DNA of 64,000 bases from Delphinus delphis (taxonomy: Eukaryota > Chordata > Mammalia > Artiodactyla > Delphinidae), in assembly GCF_949987515.2 (NCBI RefSeq), contig NC_082686.1:47717559-47781558 (forward strand), given 5' to 3'. Positions 11,801 through 26,300 of this stretch are shown here, in pieces; within the stretch, counting starts at the first letter, position 1, and the number at the start of each line of letters is the position of its first letter. Below the pieces are notes generated by a model. That model did no database searches. It saw only the letters and a list, made by a program, of their open reading frames with translations, and had not been told where the DNA came from. Both the position numbers and the translations under genes were made by a program.

Positions 11801-14297
11801 ATAGAGAAAACTGGCAAGTGACCTAAAAGTTATGTCAGTCAAAGTCTTACAAACTCTGTGCTAACCTTTCCTATAATTACATTCTAATATTCCCTGCACT
11901 CTAGTTTTATTCCTCAGGTCACCAGGGTAAGACAAAATAATTATTAAATCAGATTGGAAGTAATAACGGTTCCTATTTATTGAGAACCTAAGTGCTAGAT
12001 ACTCACAAACATGACCTCTAAACCTCACAATAAGCCTCAAAGGTAATTATTACTTCCCCATTCAAAAAATGATGAAGCTAAGACTCAGAGTAAAATAGAA
12101 TTCAAAAACTTAGGACCAATTCCAATTAGTGTTCTGGTGAGAGATAGCTATGTCCTGCCACCTCTCAAGACAGTTTTTAGAATAATGGTATTAACTTCAC
12201 TGTAGTTTTTCTGGGATAAGGACTATTTCCTAATCAGAAGAGGCAATTATTGGCATCACCTTAAACATTTACTTCCCATCTACAATCTTCTCAAAGAGAT
12301 TCCTCACGAACTCACTCAAACTTGAACATCTTGGCACAATTATACATAGTATCCTCCCTTAAAAGGTGGCCAATAATGGTAGAAAAATTGGGAGATACAA
12401 CTTAAAAGCAATCTTTTTCCTTAAACCTTCCAATATGCTATAGATGCAAAATTATGCTTTGCTTTGGGAACAGTATTCCCTTTTCTTCCAAACTCATTAG
12501 AAAATGTCATGTTGGTAATAATGTTGTACCTTCTCTTAGAGAGGAGAGCTAGCCTCAACAGCAAGATAAAAGTATTGATAAATATAAATGGATAAGCAGG
12601 CTAGATAGCTTATATACTACATTATATCACTTGACCTCCAGTTGTAAACATAGTATCTTATACTTTGGTTTCAGCTCTCTACAGGAGCAAACACAAACCC
12701 AAAGAATGGCATTTTCCTAGGCATGCAGGAAAAACCTTGAAGAAAGTCACTCTTTTGGGCACTCCTAAAAATTAAATTATATATTATAAACTTTCTTGCA
12801 CTAAAACATCTGGATATTGAGCTACACAATCATTTTTTAAGTTAGTGCCCCTGTTCAAATATAATCAACCACTTGATCTCCACTAGGATATCTCTTGAGA
12901 ATATCATGTAGGACCTTAAAAGCAGGGCAGACTTCTGGCAGTAAAACCTTGAGTCACCAGAGAGGTAACTCTTAGGGTGTAATAGACATGTGTGAGAAGA
13001 GAAGTATTTTTATTATTATAATATTATTATATATTATAATTTTGTTATATTTATATCTATTTATAAACAGATTTTTTGGAGATAACTCAGAGTTCCACTT
13101 TGGCTCTATGGCAGTAAAAAACCCCACAACCACGCCCCCGCCAAAAAAAACACAGAACATTAAGCAGATACTATACTCAAGACACTTACTTTTCTTTTAC
13201 TTCTAAAGCCTCCCCTTCCTTGTCTTTATCTTCATCAGACTTCTCTCCTTTAAGCATTGGCTGAGAAATTATATCATCCGTGAAAGAACTGAAGTAAGAT
13301 TTGATAAACTGTGGAGATGGCATCAGAGGTTCACGATTCTGAAATTTAATCATATTTATACACATCAAAATAGAAAACACTAACCAAAGAAGCAGATGCT
13401 TTTGTAGAATACTGAGAACCACTGTCGTAAAAACTGGCGTCTCATTTTCAGATAACTGAAGAATATCAGGCTCCAAACCGTAGTGCAATAGACAGTGGAA
13501 CTGGTAATGCTGCCAGTCCCAGCTGTTCAAAGTAGGTTTTAAATGAGAACCTTCCCCCTCTCCAAAGATGTAAAATGTCAAGAACTCTTAGAACCACTCA
13601 CTAAAAGAAGGTGAAATCTGCAACAAAGGAGGTAAATAACTGCTGAGTTAAAATTATCTCCTTCTGAGTTAAAATTATCTTCCTGTCCTAGAAGATTAAT
13701 ATCTCAATTTACTACTCAGGACCATGTCTTACACAGGTGCTAAAATGTTAAGTCCATCTACCATGGGCTTTCATTTGTCCCCTACTTATTCTGCATCTGA
13801 AGATCTCCACTGGAGTAAGTGCCACTGAAAGCCAGAATGAAATCTCATTTCCTCTTTTAATTATTACTTTTTCCCATGGCAACCTGATTCATAATCATAG
13901 AAGTATTTTGTTTCTCCTTATTATACTTAAGATGATAAAGTTTTAAAGGAAGAAGGAAAAGGGACTAATGTCACCAAAGGGCTCTCATAACATATTTTGG
14001 ATCCTTTGCAAAATTCAACCCGAAGACTTTAGAGTTGAAATACGGTATTCTAAATTGTACGTATAACAAATACCATTTCTAATATTTTGGTAGATTTAAT
14101 GTCTTTGTATTTGAAGGAGGGGAAAAAAATGAATCTGGCTTTGTAAGTATATGATCTAATCTAGGATAGATGAGAGTGGGGTAAATAAGAAAACTGAATA
14201 GAAAAATCTAAGGAATTCACACTCTTTTTTTGGTGCTCTCTCTGGGGAGAGACTCAGTGTGTCTTTTTTTTTAAATGGTACAGTTACTTTTTAAATT

Positions 14298-14328
<31 letters not shown>

Positions 14329-17300
14329 CTTTTGACTGTGTTGGGTCTTCGTTTCTGTGCGAGGGCTTTCGGGCTTTCTCTAGTTGTGGCAAGCGGGGGC
14401 CACTCTTCATCGCGGTGCGCGGGCCTCTCACTATCGCGGCCTTTCTTGTTGCGGAGCACAGGCTCCAGACACGCAGGCTCAGTAGTTGTGGCTCACGGGC
14501 CTAGCTGCTCCGCGGCATGTGGGATCTTCCCAGACCAGGGCTTGAACCCGTGTCCCCTGCATTAGCAGACAGATTCTCAACCACTGCGCCACCAGGGAAG
14601 CCCCAGTGTGTCTTAATTACCATTTTAAATCAAATGGTCACCACCAAGTGATAAATACACCTAACTTAAGTATTTCACTGAAGACCCTGTGTTGGAATAT
14701 ATAAGTGGCAATCATCTACCGCTTCAGGGAAAAAGCTTAAATAGAAATTTAAATAGCCCTTACTGAAGTTGAATAAATCATTAATGTCTTGTAGTTTCCT
14801 ATTTCAGCTTAGAAATGAAGCTACCACTTCCGTGTCTTTCAGAGTTACAAATTTAAAATGAGAACAATATTTTATAAGTAATGGCCTTAAGTATCAAAGG
14901 AACAAGATATAAATTCTAGCTCTGCCACTTATTAGCTATGTGACCTTACACGTCATTCTCAGTTTTCTCATCTCTAAAATAGCAATAAAAATACTATCCT
15001 TATTTATCTTATAGGGTTATTGTAAAAATAAAAATAATAAAATGAAAAGTATTTTGCAAAGTGGAATTTACAAAGTGGAATACAAACAGGTTAGAAAATA
15101 TATGTGGAAACTAATCTGGAACCTATATAAATGTAGGTTATCGTATTTTCTTACTACTCTGCAGTCCAACCAGTATAACTACTCAACAATAGCATTATAC
15201 TCAAGGAAACGAGGTTCCTTCAAAGTTCAATTTGTGAGACTCTAACATGGTATTTTGCAAAATATTTTGAGGAGCACCAGTTCTAGTTCCTCAAAACAGC
15301 ATGTTCTACCAGATGCTGAAGGGAAGGAAATAAGTTCCAGAGTTTAAAGAGACTGAGAACCAGTATAGCTGTATTTGGAGATTCACAACACATACTAGCA
15401 CAAGAAAGTCCTGCAGTGAAGAAACCTGTTTTAACTGTTTTACTCAGCTAATATTCAGAGATGTAAAGTTAAAAATACAGATTATTAAATCAACTTAAGA
15501 GAAAAGCAAGTTATTATTAAAGAAAAAAGAAACAACTGCCTCGATATTATGAAATTTAGCAGAAAACCTCTACCTATGTTTAGTAATACCTGTGGTACTC
15601 CCACAGCCCTCTACTTATATCCCTCCATGACACTTTACCAATATCATGCCTTTTATACTTATTAATGGTCCCTCTCATTAAGGACTTTGTAAGGGCAAGG
15701 ACCATGTCTTTGTACCTACCCTCCTAAAATGCCCATTATGGACCTCTGTTCAATAAATATTTCTTGAATTAAACCATGTACTAACTGTGTAAAACCAATG
15801 CCAATTTATACAGCATATCTTTAAAAACTTTAAAGAGTACAAGTTGGCAATTTTTTTCTGTAAAAGGCCAGATAGTAAATATTTTAGGCTTTATGTGCTA
15901 TACAGTCTCTGTCACAACCACTCAACTCTGCTGTTGTAGCTTAAAAGCATCTAAAACAATGTGTGAGTGGCTGAGTTCCAATAAAACACTATTGGCACAT
16001 TATTTATAAAAACAGGTGGCAGGCTGGATTTGGTCTGTAGGCCATTGTTTGGCAACTTCTAATATACATGAATTCTTTCAATATCCTCCAGGTGCAATAC
16101 TGGACATAGTTTACATTCTTATTTTAAAAAAGTAAACCACAAAAGCCCAAGATTACAGGAAAAAGAAATATAATCTGGATCTAATTTCAGTTGTAACCAT
16201 CATGCCCAAGTTTAAGCAGTATAAATTAGAAATGACCCTTCACAATGTATACTCCCTCTATTAACCAATTCAGATTAACTTACCTTATATTTTTCTTTGG
16301 CTTTCTCTTTTCCAAGAAGTTTAAGAACTTTATCAGCTAACAGCATGCTTTGCTGATTTTGGAACCCTTCTAATATACACACAGCAGTGACATCTAGAAA
16401 TGATGCAGAAAACAAGAGTAAGTATGAAATTATCACAAACATGATTAGCAGCATCAAATGGATTCAATGTTACCACAGAAAGTCAAACTACATGCATAGC
16501 TTTATGTGGCTATCATTTCCAATAAACTGATTCTTAACACTTTAGTTTTACATACTTTACGACCAAACTCAAAGCTCAGAAAGTCACTCTACTTCTCTAG
16601 AATTCACTTTCCTCACCTGTGAAATGAAAGGGACTATACTACACCATTTGTGATGTTTCTCATCACTCCAACATTGTACATAGCAAATAAAACAAGTAAT
16701 CCAGGAATATTCTTTTCTGGCCGGTTAAGTATATGCCAAATCAACATAATGTGGCTCTCTTATGTCTGGTCTTTTTATAGGCCTCAGGGTTACTCCTCGT
16801 CTCCAAAGCCATCTTGCCACAGAGCTCTCAATTAAATCTGCTTCAAAATACCATTTTAACCTGGCTATGCTAGAGCTCAACACACAGTTGGTCTGAAATT
16901 TAGAAGATCAATGTTTCCTTAACCTCTCAACTTTTCATTCAAAGTAGTGAACAATGGCTGTCTCTCTCTTTTTGAACTCAATTTCTCACAATTCCAAATC
17001 CTTGCTCCTCCAAACAAGTCAATCTGCTGTATGTTCCCCTGATAATCTGGCTAGTGCCAATGTCAATTCCCCATCCCATTTCTCCATCTAAAATCCATTT
17101 AAACTCCTCTCTACAATTATCGCTTAATAACTTCAAAGTTTGGTTCAAAACTCAGAAGTCTCTTTTCCAAAGCAACACTCCTTCTACCCACCATCAAAGT
17201 ACATGATACCACAAAACCTCAAGTTTTTCTAAAATGTTCTCTAAACCACTCTCAATTGGTAATCCTGATTTTAAAAAATAAATAAATAAAACAGCTTTTC

Positions 17301-20300
17301 CCTTTTAAATAATGTTATCTAAAAAAAAATTATAGCTAAATTTCTGATTATTGATGCTTTTAAAGCAAATCTATGTAGTGGAAAGTACTTTTCGACTGCA
17401 GAAATTGCATTTTTGGTTTAGCTCTACATCACCCAGAAGACTGTACTTTATAGGCCAGTGACGGATACCCTAATTTGAAGTTTTGGCAACAGATATGGCC
17501 AATTAGAGGCCAAAGAATATTTATAATATTTACTGAGAATGGCAAATTCACTTGCTGCTTTGTATCAATTACATAATTTCTAACTGAGTATAAGATAATG
17601 TCTGAAAATTGCAAGGGCAAAAAACAAATGTTTTCTTTAATGATTCATCTCAAAATTATTTCATATTTATATAGGATATTAACTGAAAAATACGTAGAAT
17701 CTTAGAAACACTATCGCTCACTAAAACCTCTCTTCTGATTTCTTATTCATGAAATTACACTGATGCTCATTAATTGCCAAGTTTAAAATGTGTGGTATAT
17801 AAACTCTAAATCATTTAATTTACCATAGTGGGGAACCAAGACAGTACTCAAGTATCTGCAATCTCAATTTAAACTAGAAATCAAAGTCTCAATTGGGGAA
17901 GAGTAAAACTTTTAAACACAATTGATTTCTCTACTCATAGGCAGAGTTTCATATAAATTTCCCAATGACTATGAAGCCTTTAGTAATTTTCATACATAAA
18001 CACAAAAATACCCTCACCTTCTAAACATTCCTTCTTATTGTCTAGCTTCTCGTGGGCTTTTGCACGTCTAAAGAGAGCTTTCACATATTTGGGATTAAGT
18101 TCAACAGCCTTTGTACAATCTTGTGCCACCTCTTTCCATTTTTGCTGTAATGAAAGTATTAAAAAAAAGTCACACTAAAGGAAGCACTGTTTGACAGAAA
18201 TCAGTTTTCTAAACCCAGTAGGCCAAGTATTAAGAATCCCACAACAGAAAAAATATTCCCAATTCATACAAAGAGTTAATATCCACAATACATTATAACA
18301 GCTCATATAAATAATTGTAATAAAGATTAGCAACCTAATTTTTAAAAATAGGTAAAAGACATATTTAAGCCATCTTTCTACCACCAAATCTACAACCTAC
18401 CTGCATCTATGTGATATCATCTCCTCCTTCCCTCCTGTTAAAACTGAGGAAACACCCCTCTTCACCAAAGGCCAACCTTCCACTTGTGGTATGGATCCAC
18501 ATTCTCTCCACTTCAAGGACTTCACTGTTAGCTATCCTGCCTCTGCACCAATCTGCTTCTCTACTGAATCATTCCTATTAGCATAAAAACACTTGCTTTA
18601 GTATTTTCCACCTTTTAAAAACACTCCTTTGATTCTGTAATTCCCTGCAGTTATTACCCCATTTCTTAGCTCCTGTTTATTGCCAAACCTCCAAGGAGTC
18701 GCCACTCTACTTGATTTCCATTTACCTCACCGGCTGCTCCTCCCCAATTTCTGTAGCTGACTTCTCCCCTTCTATCTGATTTTTACATGCTGGAATGCTC
18801 AAGGACTCATCCTTTCTCTCTCTTAGGTGATCACATCTATTGTCCTCATAGTATATAACATCTAAAATTAGATGACTCCAAACTTTATCTCTTTAACCCA
18901 AACCACACTCCTAAAATAGAGACATTTCTCAATTCAACTGTCAGCTGACTCACTCCTTCCTCAATCCACCATTATTAAAACTCCTGCTTCTCACGCTTCA
19001 CATCCAATACAACAGCAAATTCTGTTGGTCTTCAGCTTTCCTTCATGTCCCACTTAGGCAACTACAGCAACATCCTTCCTTAGTCTCCCTGCCTCCACTC
19101 TTGCCTCCCTCCAATATATTCTTGACAGAACAGTGAGAACAATTTTAGACGATGTTCCTGCCCTATTTAAAACCCTTAAATATTTCCCGTTACACTCAGA
19201 ATCAAATCCAACCTTCTTACCATTGCAAGGCTTTGCCTGATCTGGCCTCTGCTACCTTTCCAGTTTCATCTCTCTATACCCCAGGATCCTTTATACATAC
19301 TTCTTTAATCATGGCAAACTCCTGCCTACCTCAGAGCAATTACATACACTGTTCCTCCATTTGTAACACTCTATTCTGCACTGTTTTACGCACCAACCCC
19401 ACTCATTCGTCTATTATAGAATCAAAGCATTTATCAAAATGTCATTTAAGTTGTTTTGCGATCCTTGAGTTCTATGCATAATTGTTTGCTTTTATAGACC
19501 CAGCTCCTACTACACCTTTCATATACGAAACAGTCAATAAAATTTCGTTGAACAAAAAATGCAGAGAATATAAATACCGAATAAACATAGAAAAAGATTG
19601 TCCACTTCACCAACATCTCAAAAATTGCAAACTAAAACAATGAGAGAGAATTTTTCTCCTACCAGAGTGGCAAATATTATTAAGACTGATAATACACAGT
19701 CAGTGAGATACTGGAAAACAAACATGTTCATATATTACTATAATAGGTATTGATACTATCTTATTTCCATTTCTAGAATTTTATTCCCCCAAAAGTATGC
19801 AAAAAAATACTTACAAAAATATTTACTGCAACACTGAATGCAATAGGGAAAATAGGAAGTGATTCAAATGTTCGTCAACAGGGAGATGTTACAACCATGT
19901 AACAGCTACTACATATAGCCTTTAAAAAGAATGAAATAGATCTGTGTGTGCTATGAGAAGCTGTACAAGATACAGTGGCAACTGAAAAAATATGCTGCAA
20001 ACAATGTAACAGGAATTCATCTTTTGGTCTTTTTCCCCCCACATATGCTACTATTACATATATGCGGACAAAAGTTGAAGAAATAAACTCAAACTGTTGA
20101 GGAGGATGGGGTCACCAGAAACTTTAACTTTCTGTATTATCTAATTTCATAAAATCTGATATATACAACTTTGGATTGTGTGTGTGATGAGCAAAACTAA
20201 AATTTGTTCTTTTATTTATTTATTTTTTTATGAGTCCCTAAAGGTAATTTACTGGTTTTAAAACTACTTTCATACAGAATAGACATTCAGAACTATTTTC

Positions 20301-23300
20301 TGAACTGTGTTTGGACAATTCCATATAATGCTTTGCATGAGAAGAGGGGTATCAAATCATCAAAATGGACTTTCAGGACAAAACCCAACCAACCATGGAC
20401 CCAAGGCAGGCCCCCAATCAGTATTTTCTCCCGATACTGGTGTGAAAAAGACAGCTTAACCTTAATATCCCAAAGATTCTTTACTTTTTATTTTCCTTAT
20501 TGGGACTCTTGAAGCCTTGTGCCTCAGTGTCTCCAGAGTCTTCCCTCTCTCTTGGCCAGCAGCCGCTGTCCTCCCCACTCTGCAAGGTGTCTATCTTTCT
20601 GCTTTCGACTTTTTTGCAAGTCTGCCATGAAGTCTATGCCCTGCTTCAGGCTCTGAATTCTCTCCTGGCTAATAATTTTCATCCCTGAGTGCAATAGCTT
20701 CTTTGCAGCTTTATAATAAATGGTCTCTGGTTTGTTGTAAATCATAGCATTAGTACACATTAGTTTGAAGTTATCCTTTAGTTCTTCTATGGACTGGTAA
20801 TCATTGTTCTTGATCTTTTCTTTCATGGTACTAAAATCCATTGGGTGTTTAATGATCATGGAGTAGCTGGAAGCAATAAAATCAGTCACAGGAAATGAAA
20901 AGAAAGCACTTGGGTCTTTCCTCTGCAGTCGTCTCATCAGTTGATTCAAAGCTTCTTGAAGGGGTGTCTGTTCTACTTCTTGTTTGGCTAAAGAGCTTGC
21001 AAGAGGCTTCTCAGGAGGCAAGTCTGATCCTACGGGGGTCAGACGCTGGAGGTCTTTTTCTGCCTCATTGTCCATGCCGTCCCGATCTCGCTTCTTTTTA
21101 TCTTCCTTTATTCGTCGCCATTTTCTCCCCTTTTCCTCCCCTGGAACCTGCTTCTCTCTTTTCTTTCTCTTTTTCCGCTTTCGGTCCTTGTGTTTGTAAC
21201 GATCGTTTTTGTCTTCTAAGAGGCTGGAGTCATGCCCGGAGCTGCCCGTGGAGAGCTCCGTGATTTTGTTCCCTCCCACTTTGAGGACCAGCTTCAAGGG
21301 CTTCTCTACATACTCCTCGTAGAGCTGTTTGTCCGACTTGTGCTTCTTGTGCTTCTTGCCCATGTCCGACTGGGCCCCGGTGCCCGCCCCCCGCGCCAGG
21401 CCCAGGCCGTGCGACGCCGCTTCCGGTCCGGGCCAGGCGAGCGGAGGGCGGGAGCGGGGCCCACGAGACCCCGCGCCTCGAGGCAGTGGTACGGCGCGCA
21501 GCCTCTCACGAAGAGCTAAAATTTGTTCTTAAAAATCTATGTAATTAAAGGATATAAAAACCAAACAAAAATCCTGTAATTTCAAAACAACTTCTAAAAG
21601 TTTATTAGATTTGAGTGGCATTAACTGAAACATTATGCAAATAAAGAGAAACAAAACGAACAGAAAAACCAACCTAGGATACATACCAACTGCTCAAAGG
21701 CAGCAGCTCTGTTTTGATAAAACGTGGAAAGGTCAACATTCTTCTCTGTAGGGCACAAACTGATGGCCTCAGTATAGCACTGAATAGCCTGTTCATATTT
21801 TCCTGCTTTAAAATATTTGTTGCCTTTGTTCTTGGCTGCTTGGGCTCTATCAAGAGAGTTCTGAAATATGAGGAAACAATCATGAAAAAGTTATCAATAC
21901 TCAGTAATAGATTTGGATCACAGTGATTAAATGACAACACTGAAGAAAACATGGGAGGGCAGAATGGCTGTTCACAATGCAAGTCACTCATATAAATATC
22001 GTCATGGGATAGAGTCTTAGTAACAGGATTGCTTAGCCAAAAGGTTTATATATTTTTAACTTGAAAAACACTCAGACTTCTCCCAAGAAAAGGCTGTAGT
22101 GCTTGAAAGTACCACTTTTCTGCCATTCCTGCCAGCAAGAGATATGATAGCTGTGTTTAATTTTTGCCAGTCTAATGAGTATAAAACAGTGGTTCTCAAT
22201 CAGGGATGATTTTCCCTCTAGGGTACCTTTCACAATGTCTGGAGACATTCTGATTATCACAGCTAGGGGTCAGGAGGAGGCACGACTGGTATCTAGTAGG
22301 TAGAAACCAGGAATGCTGCTAACATTCTACAATGCACAGGACAACACCTGCACACCACCACCTTGATCCAAAATGTCAACAGTGCCTAGGCTGAAAAACC
22401 CCAGTGTAACATAATTCTAGTTCACATATTATTGTAATTCACATTTTCCTCACTATCAGTGAATTTGAAAATCTGTTCATGTTTGTTTATTGGCCACTGG
22501 ACTTTTTCATTCTGAAAACCACTTATTCACACGTATTGCTGTTTTTCTATTAGGCTGTTTGTCAACAGTGTAGAAGAGATACTAGAAACACTTTGCCATC
22601 TTCATTACAATTGTTATCCCAAATCTATTGTTTGCTAATCAAATACATTTGGGGGACTCCTATCTTTGTCTCAGAATCTGCTTCCTAGAGGAGCCATCTC
22701 ACATGCTTCATGATTTGGTAGTTAATACCCACTGAGGACAGTTGCAAAAGCTTCAGTCAATGTTTGGGAAACATCTTTGTAGACAAATCCAGTTATCTAG
22801 GTTCCAGCTACTAGGTCCAAGAGCTTCATGGCACATCTTCACCCCAAACTTTATTGTTTTTCAACATCAATTTTAACAAATATGTGATTACGAAAGAACC
22901 CGTGTTATCTCCAACAGGTAAGCATTGACAAAGCAAAAGCAGAAGTAGCTACCTCCACAACTAACTTACAGGGAAGGCTATGTTGCTTGGGGCCCAGGGC
23001 ATCTCAGTCACAAAGAGACGATGGGATAGCAACCTTCTGTATCTGCTTTTTTCTCCCTTCCTCTTGCTTCATTCTTCTTTGCTACCTTTCCCCCCCATTT
23101 ACCTTTTGTTTCCCTTCTCCTTTAGTCTGAATGTAGCTATAATTTTTTGTTTTTCTTGTTTTTTATTTTTTTTATAGTGTGCAAAGAAGGATGTGTAGGA
23201 AACTTTAAGTTCAGAATATAAAACAGCTAGTTTAAGCTAGCTAGTGTCAAGAAGAAACATGCTCATTTTAAAATAAGATGTGGGAGGATGAAAGGAGCCA

Positions 23301-26300
23301 ACTACAACACAGAGTAACAGATAAATATGAAATCTTCCACTTGTAAATAGCCTAATCACCTTCCAAAAACTTTGACAGTAAAAATCCTCAGCACAAAACA
23401 TTCATACTAGAAGACAACTAGGACTCTCTTATGTAGTTGTGGATTCTAGTTGCTGGAAAACTGCACTTGAAGCAACCTCATCAGTCCTCCCACTCCACTA
23501 AGAGAAAGAGAAGTCAGACTGGAGTAGGGCTGTATCATTCAGAAGGAGTGAGGATCCCCTCCACCCAAGAGACAAGTGACAAGCATACTTTGCCTATCTT
23601 CCAAGAGACCATACTGTCAAGAATTGCTAACATAAAGGAAAATTAATATCATAAAAGAGAGGTACCTGATTCAAATAAAAAACTAGTATTTGAGAAAGCG
23701 GGATAAACAAAGCAAACAGAAAATTTAACATGAGAGGAATGAGAGGTTATCACAGACATTTTTAAAAAGGCTGCTTCTAAAGAGCACCAATTAGACATCT
23801 TGAAAATTAAAAAGGTTTATTACAATAAACTCAATGGATGGATTGTATATTAGAATGGGCATAACAGAGGAGCAAATTAACAAGAAGAAGGCAGAGCCAA
23901 GGAAATCTGCCAGAATGCAACAAGAACAGAGGACAGGGAGGTGAGAAATTTGGAGGAAAAGTTAGATGATATGGAGTATAAATACTGAAGTTCCAATATC
24001 TATCTGAATTTTAGAAGGAAAGGCATAAAAAGGAGTGTTTTAAGAAAATATTAGAAAAATTTCTGGAGTTGAAAAACAAAGACACACATTTTTAGACATA
24101 TCATGGTGAAATTTCACAGTAAAAATCCTTAAAGTTTTTAGGTGGAAAAAACCCAGATTACCTACAAAGAAAAAAAGAACCAAACTGGGGTCATACTGTC
24201 ACCAACGTTAGGTATTTAAAAACAATGAAGCAACAACTTTAAAGTCCTGAAGAAATATTATCTTCAACTTAAAATCTTATACCTAGCTAAATTAGCATTT
24301 AAGGTTGAACACAAGAACAGAAACAGAGGTGTACAACTTCCTTACCACTAAAAATAAACCCCAAAGCAGTGGAGATGATTAATAAAACAAAAAGCAGGAA
24401 GGAGAGGGTAAAGGAAGAAACAAAAAAGCGGAGTACATATGGCAGGAATCATTAAACATGTCAATAATAACAATAAATGTGAATAGGTTAAATCTCCCTA
24501 TTATAAATAAACTATCTATCTACCTACCTACCTATTTATTTATTATTTTTGGCTGCATTGGGTCTTTGTTGCTGCACGCAGGCTTTTCTCTGGTTGCGGC
24601 GAGCAGGGGCTACTCTTCGCTGCCGTGCGTGGGCCTCTCACTGCAGTGGCTTCTCTTGTTGCAGAGCATGGGCTCTAGGCACGCGGGCTCAGGAGTTGTG
24701 GCTCGCGGGCTTAGTTGCTCCGCGGCATATGGGATCTTCCCGGACCAGGGCTTGAACCCATGTCTCCTACATTGGCAGGCGGATTCTCAACCACTGAGCC
24801 ACCAGGGAAGCCCAAATTATTTAAAATAAAAAATAACCACATGCTACCTATAAGGCATGACCTAAAACAAAATGACAGGTCAAAAAAGAATGTAAAAGTT
24901 ACAGAATGTAAAAAAGAATGTAAAAACGTTACAGAATGCAAATACTTGCAAAGAAGAAGGAAGTATCAGACAAAAAGGCAGTATGAGACAAAATACCATT
25001 CACATGCCTCAGATGGAGCACTTCTGTGGGCAATTTTATTGATAAAAGATACAATCTGCCAAGAAAACATCATTACCACAAACCTTTGTATGCCTAATAA
25101 AACTTCAAAATAGTGAAACAATTACTTTTGATGTTAAATACAAAAACAAGAAAAACGTTATTTCAATTTCTTGTAAAAAGTTTACAATGTTTCTAAGTCA
25201 TTGAGAACATAGCTAATACACAATCTAATAAGCTAGGGACTGCTGATAGAGAAAATAATGTATCAAATGCCTGTGAGAAGTATGTTCGGCTACAAACATA
25301 TTGAAAATCTATTTAGTATTTTTACTAAAGATTTTCAGATTAAATAAAAAGAACGTTCTTTGGACAGAGTAATGACCTTGTTTCATTAACACAAACAGGC
25401 AATGAACTCTTTCCTGTCTACTGGAAGTTTAAGGCTACAGGATGTCACACAGACTACAAGGAGAAGCAGTCATGGTAAAGGCAGACAAGTTAAAAGAACA
25501 GAGAGAAAACTGGATAGGTATACAAGGCTTCCTCTCCTTAGAAAGATGGATACTTTCAATTTTTATTCAGCAAGGTCTAAATCAACCTAAAACCAACCAA
25601 GAGAATCTTTCAATTACCCATTTCCCTCCATTCAGTCAAGTTTTACAATAGATTCCCTTTAAAAAGTATTATAAATTCCTAGGGGCTTCCCTGGTGGCAC
25701 AGTGGTTAAGAATCCACCTGCCAATGTAGGAGACATGGGTTCGAGCCCTGGTCCGGGAAGATCTCACACGCCGTGGAGCACCTAAGCCCATGCGCCACAA
25801 CTACTGAGCCTGTGCTCTAGAGCCCGCGAGCCACAACTATTGAGCCCGCGTGCCACAACTACTGAGCCCACACACCTAGAGCCCATGCTCTGTAACAAGA
25901 GAAGCCACTGCAATGAGAAGCCCATGCACCGCAGCAAAGAATAGACCCCGCTTGCTGCAACTAGAGAAAGCCCGTGTGCAGCAACGAAGACCCAACGCAG
26001 CCAAAAATAAATAAATAAAATAAATAAAATTTAAAAAATTATTATAAATTCATTATCACCTAAGGCCTAAATCAGAACCTGCTTAATTTCCTTTCCTTAC
26101 TGTACTGGAAAAAAAGAAAAGATGCTATGACATTGAGTGAAAAAGGATCAAATTACATAGGCAAATCACCAAATGGCAAATTTTCTCCCACTGTCACTGC
26201 AGAGCGCTACCAAACCATGTTTGGGGAGAACAATATCTCAGTTAACCTCCCTATCACCTTCTGCTCATTGCACCCCGCCCCCACCACCACATTACTTTCT

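Noticed and set aside
13186..13581. 131-codon minus-strand frame extending TOMM70 exon 5 upstream
   Set aside because: The part above 13338 lies beyond a clear tttcag acceptor and does not match TOMM70; it is intron read-through.
20524..21363. First reading of the retrocopy as BRD9
   Set aside because: BRD9 shares the MGKKHKKHK start, but the following residues and the bromodomain (FFSFPVTDFI, KNNDYQSIEELKDNFKLMCTNAMIYNKPETIYY) fit BRD7, not BRD9.
25682..26037. Regular spacing of 'ccacaactactgagcc' units considered as a CRISPR-like array
   Set aside because: The units are the internal repeats of long-form CHR SINEs, present identically in other copies, in a mammalian genome.
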